Source: Alphaproteobacteria bacterium
GTDB lineage: Bacteria > Pseudomonadota > Alphaproteobacteria > Micropepsales > Micropepsaceae
Assembly (NCBI GenBank): GCA_017983635.1
Contig: JAGOBA010000002.1
Span: 186,001-250,000 of the forward strand
Length of the DNA stretch: 64,000 nt
Direction: 5' to 3'
The notes under the pieces are model-generated. The model was not told where the DNA came from. It did no database searches and saw nothing but the letters and a program-made list of their open reading frames with translations. A program made the position numbers and the translations under genes. Below, one piece after another: positions 63,929 through 64,000 of this stretch (the first letter of the stretch is position 1; every line of letters begins with the position of its first letter).

Positions 63929-64000
63929 ATGCTGCTACGCGCCATCGCGTTCGCGCTGACTTTCATCGCCTCAGCAAGCGTCGCCGCCGCGGCAAACTTC
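63929..64000 (+). CDS. Partial exported protein, signal peptide only
   Basis: An ATG at 63929 after AAAGGGG opens a frame whose 24 visible residues are a signal peptide ([20 protein letters not shown], then AANF). The gene runs off the right edge, so its function cannot be told. Confidence 0.6.
   Translation, partial: MLLRAIAFALTFIASASVAAAANF

Overview
This is a dense, GC-rich chromosomal segment of an alphaproteobacterium. Supporting markers are tsaD divergent from hemC-hemD-mitofilin-HemY, a run of CnoX, LON-substrate-domain, Trm112 and DUF971 genes ending against a UbiH-type hydroxylase, and then glnK-amtB. An ethylmalonyl-CoA mutase and a TAXI-TRAP transporter fit the same group. I cannot name the genus from sequence alone. 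Nothing looks like a prophage, insertion sequence, integron or CRISPR array, and most of the window is ordinary housekeeping and metabolic DNA.

Layout: 1-6.8 kb holds tRNA modification (tsaD), tetrapyrrole synthesis (hemC, hemD), the bacterial mitofilin and HemY membrane proteins, and an alpha/beta hydrolase. 6.8-9.5 kb has two exported proteins, an M28 peptidase and a Tiki/erythromycin-esterase-like protein, followed by tRNA-Thr. 9.7-13 kb is a TRAP transporter (fused permease plus TAXI binding protein) with a palindromic repeat between the genes. 13-17 kb carries arfB, a DUF2855 protein, a large cysteine-rich secreted protein with a CXXCH motif, and a second palindromic element beside a 32-residue membrane peptide gene.

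17.1-24.5 kb is a long minus-strand operon: an NAD(P)H-linked iron-sulfur flavoprotein, 2-oxoacid:ferredoxin oxidoreductase alpha and beta subunits, an SDR, a small membrane protein and an M20 peptidase. 24.7-30.3 kb has a Lon-like protease, two FMN enzymes, a vapBC toxin-antitoxin pair with a visible operator and promoter, and a PDZ protein. 30.4-32.6 kb is the most unusual operon: two tiny membrane proteins, a ferric-reductase/Rieske fusion and a conserved-cysteine membrane protein. It is followed by a lipoprotein, a DUF1203 protein, an AAC(3)-like acetyltransferase and Ada.

35.5-39.3 kb pairs a cytochrome P450 with a biotin-type carboxyltransferase, divergent from a patatin-like lipase. 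39.4-45.4 kb is a DUF4129-DUF4350-MoxR-DUF58-SpoIIM-RDD operon. 45.4-50 kb has a membrane protein, an AbgT transporter and ethylmalonyl-CoA mutase. 50-55.5 kb contains an ArsR operon, a rhodanese, a LysR gene remnant, a DUF1684 lipoprotein, tRNA-Gly and two exported proteins. 55.5-62 kb is housekeeping (prolyl-tRNA editing, CnoX, Trm112, UbiH-type, PII-Amt). The right end, 62-64 kb, is a worn region with two truncated genes around a Rieske-flavodoxin fusion gene.

Redox chemistry dominates: ferredoxin-linked 2-oxoacid oxidation, two separate Rieske fusions, several flavoenzymes and a P450. Genes are tightly packed, with many 4-nt start/stop overlaps and four convergent pairs whose stop codons overlap.
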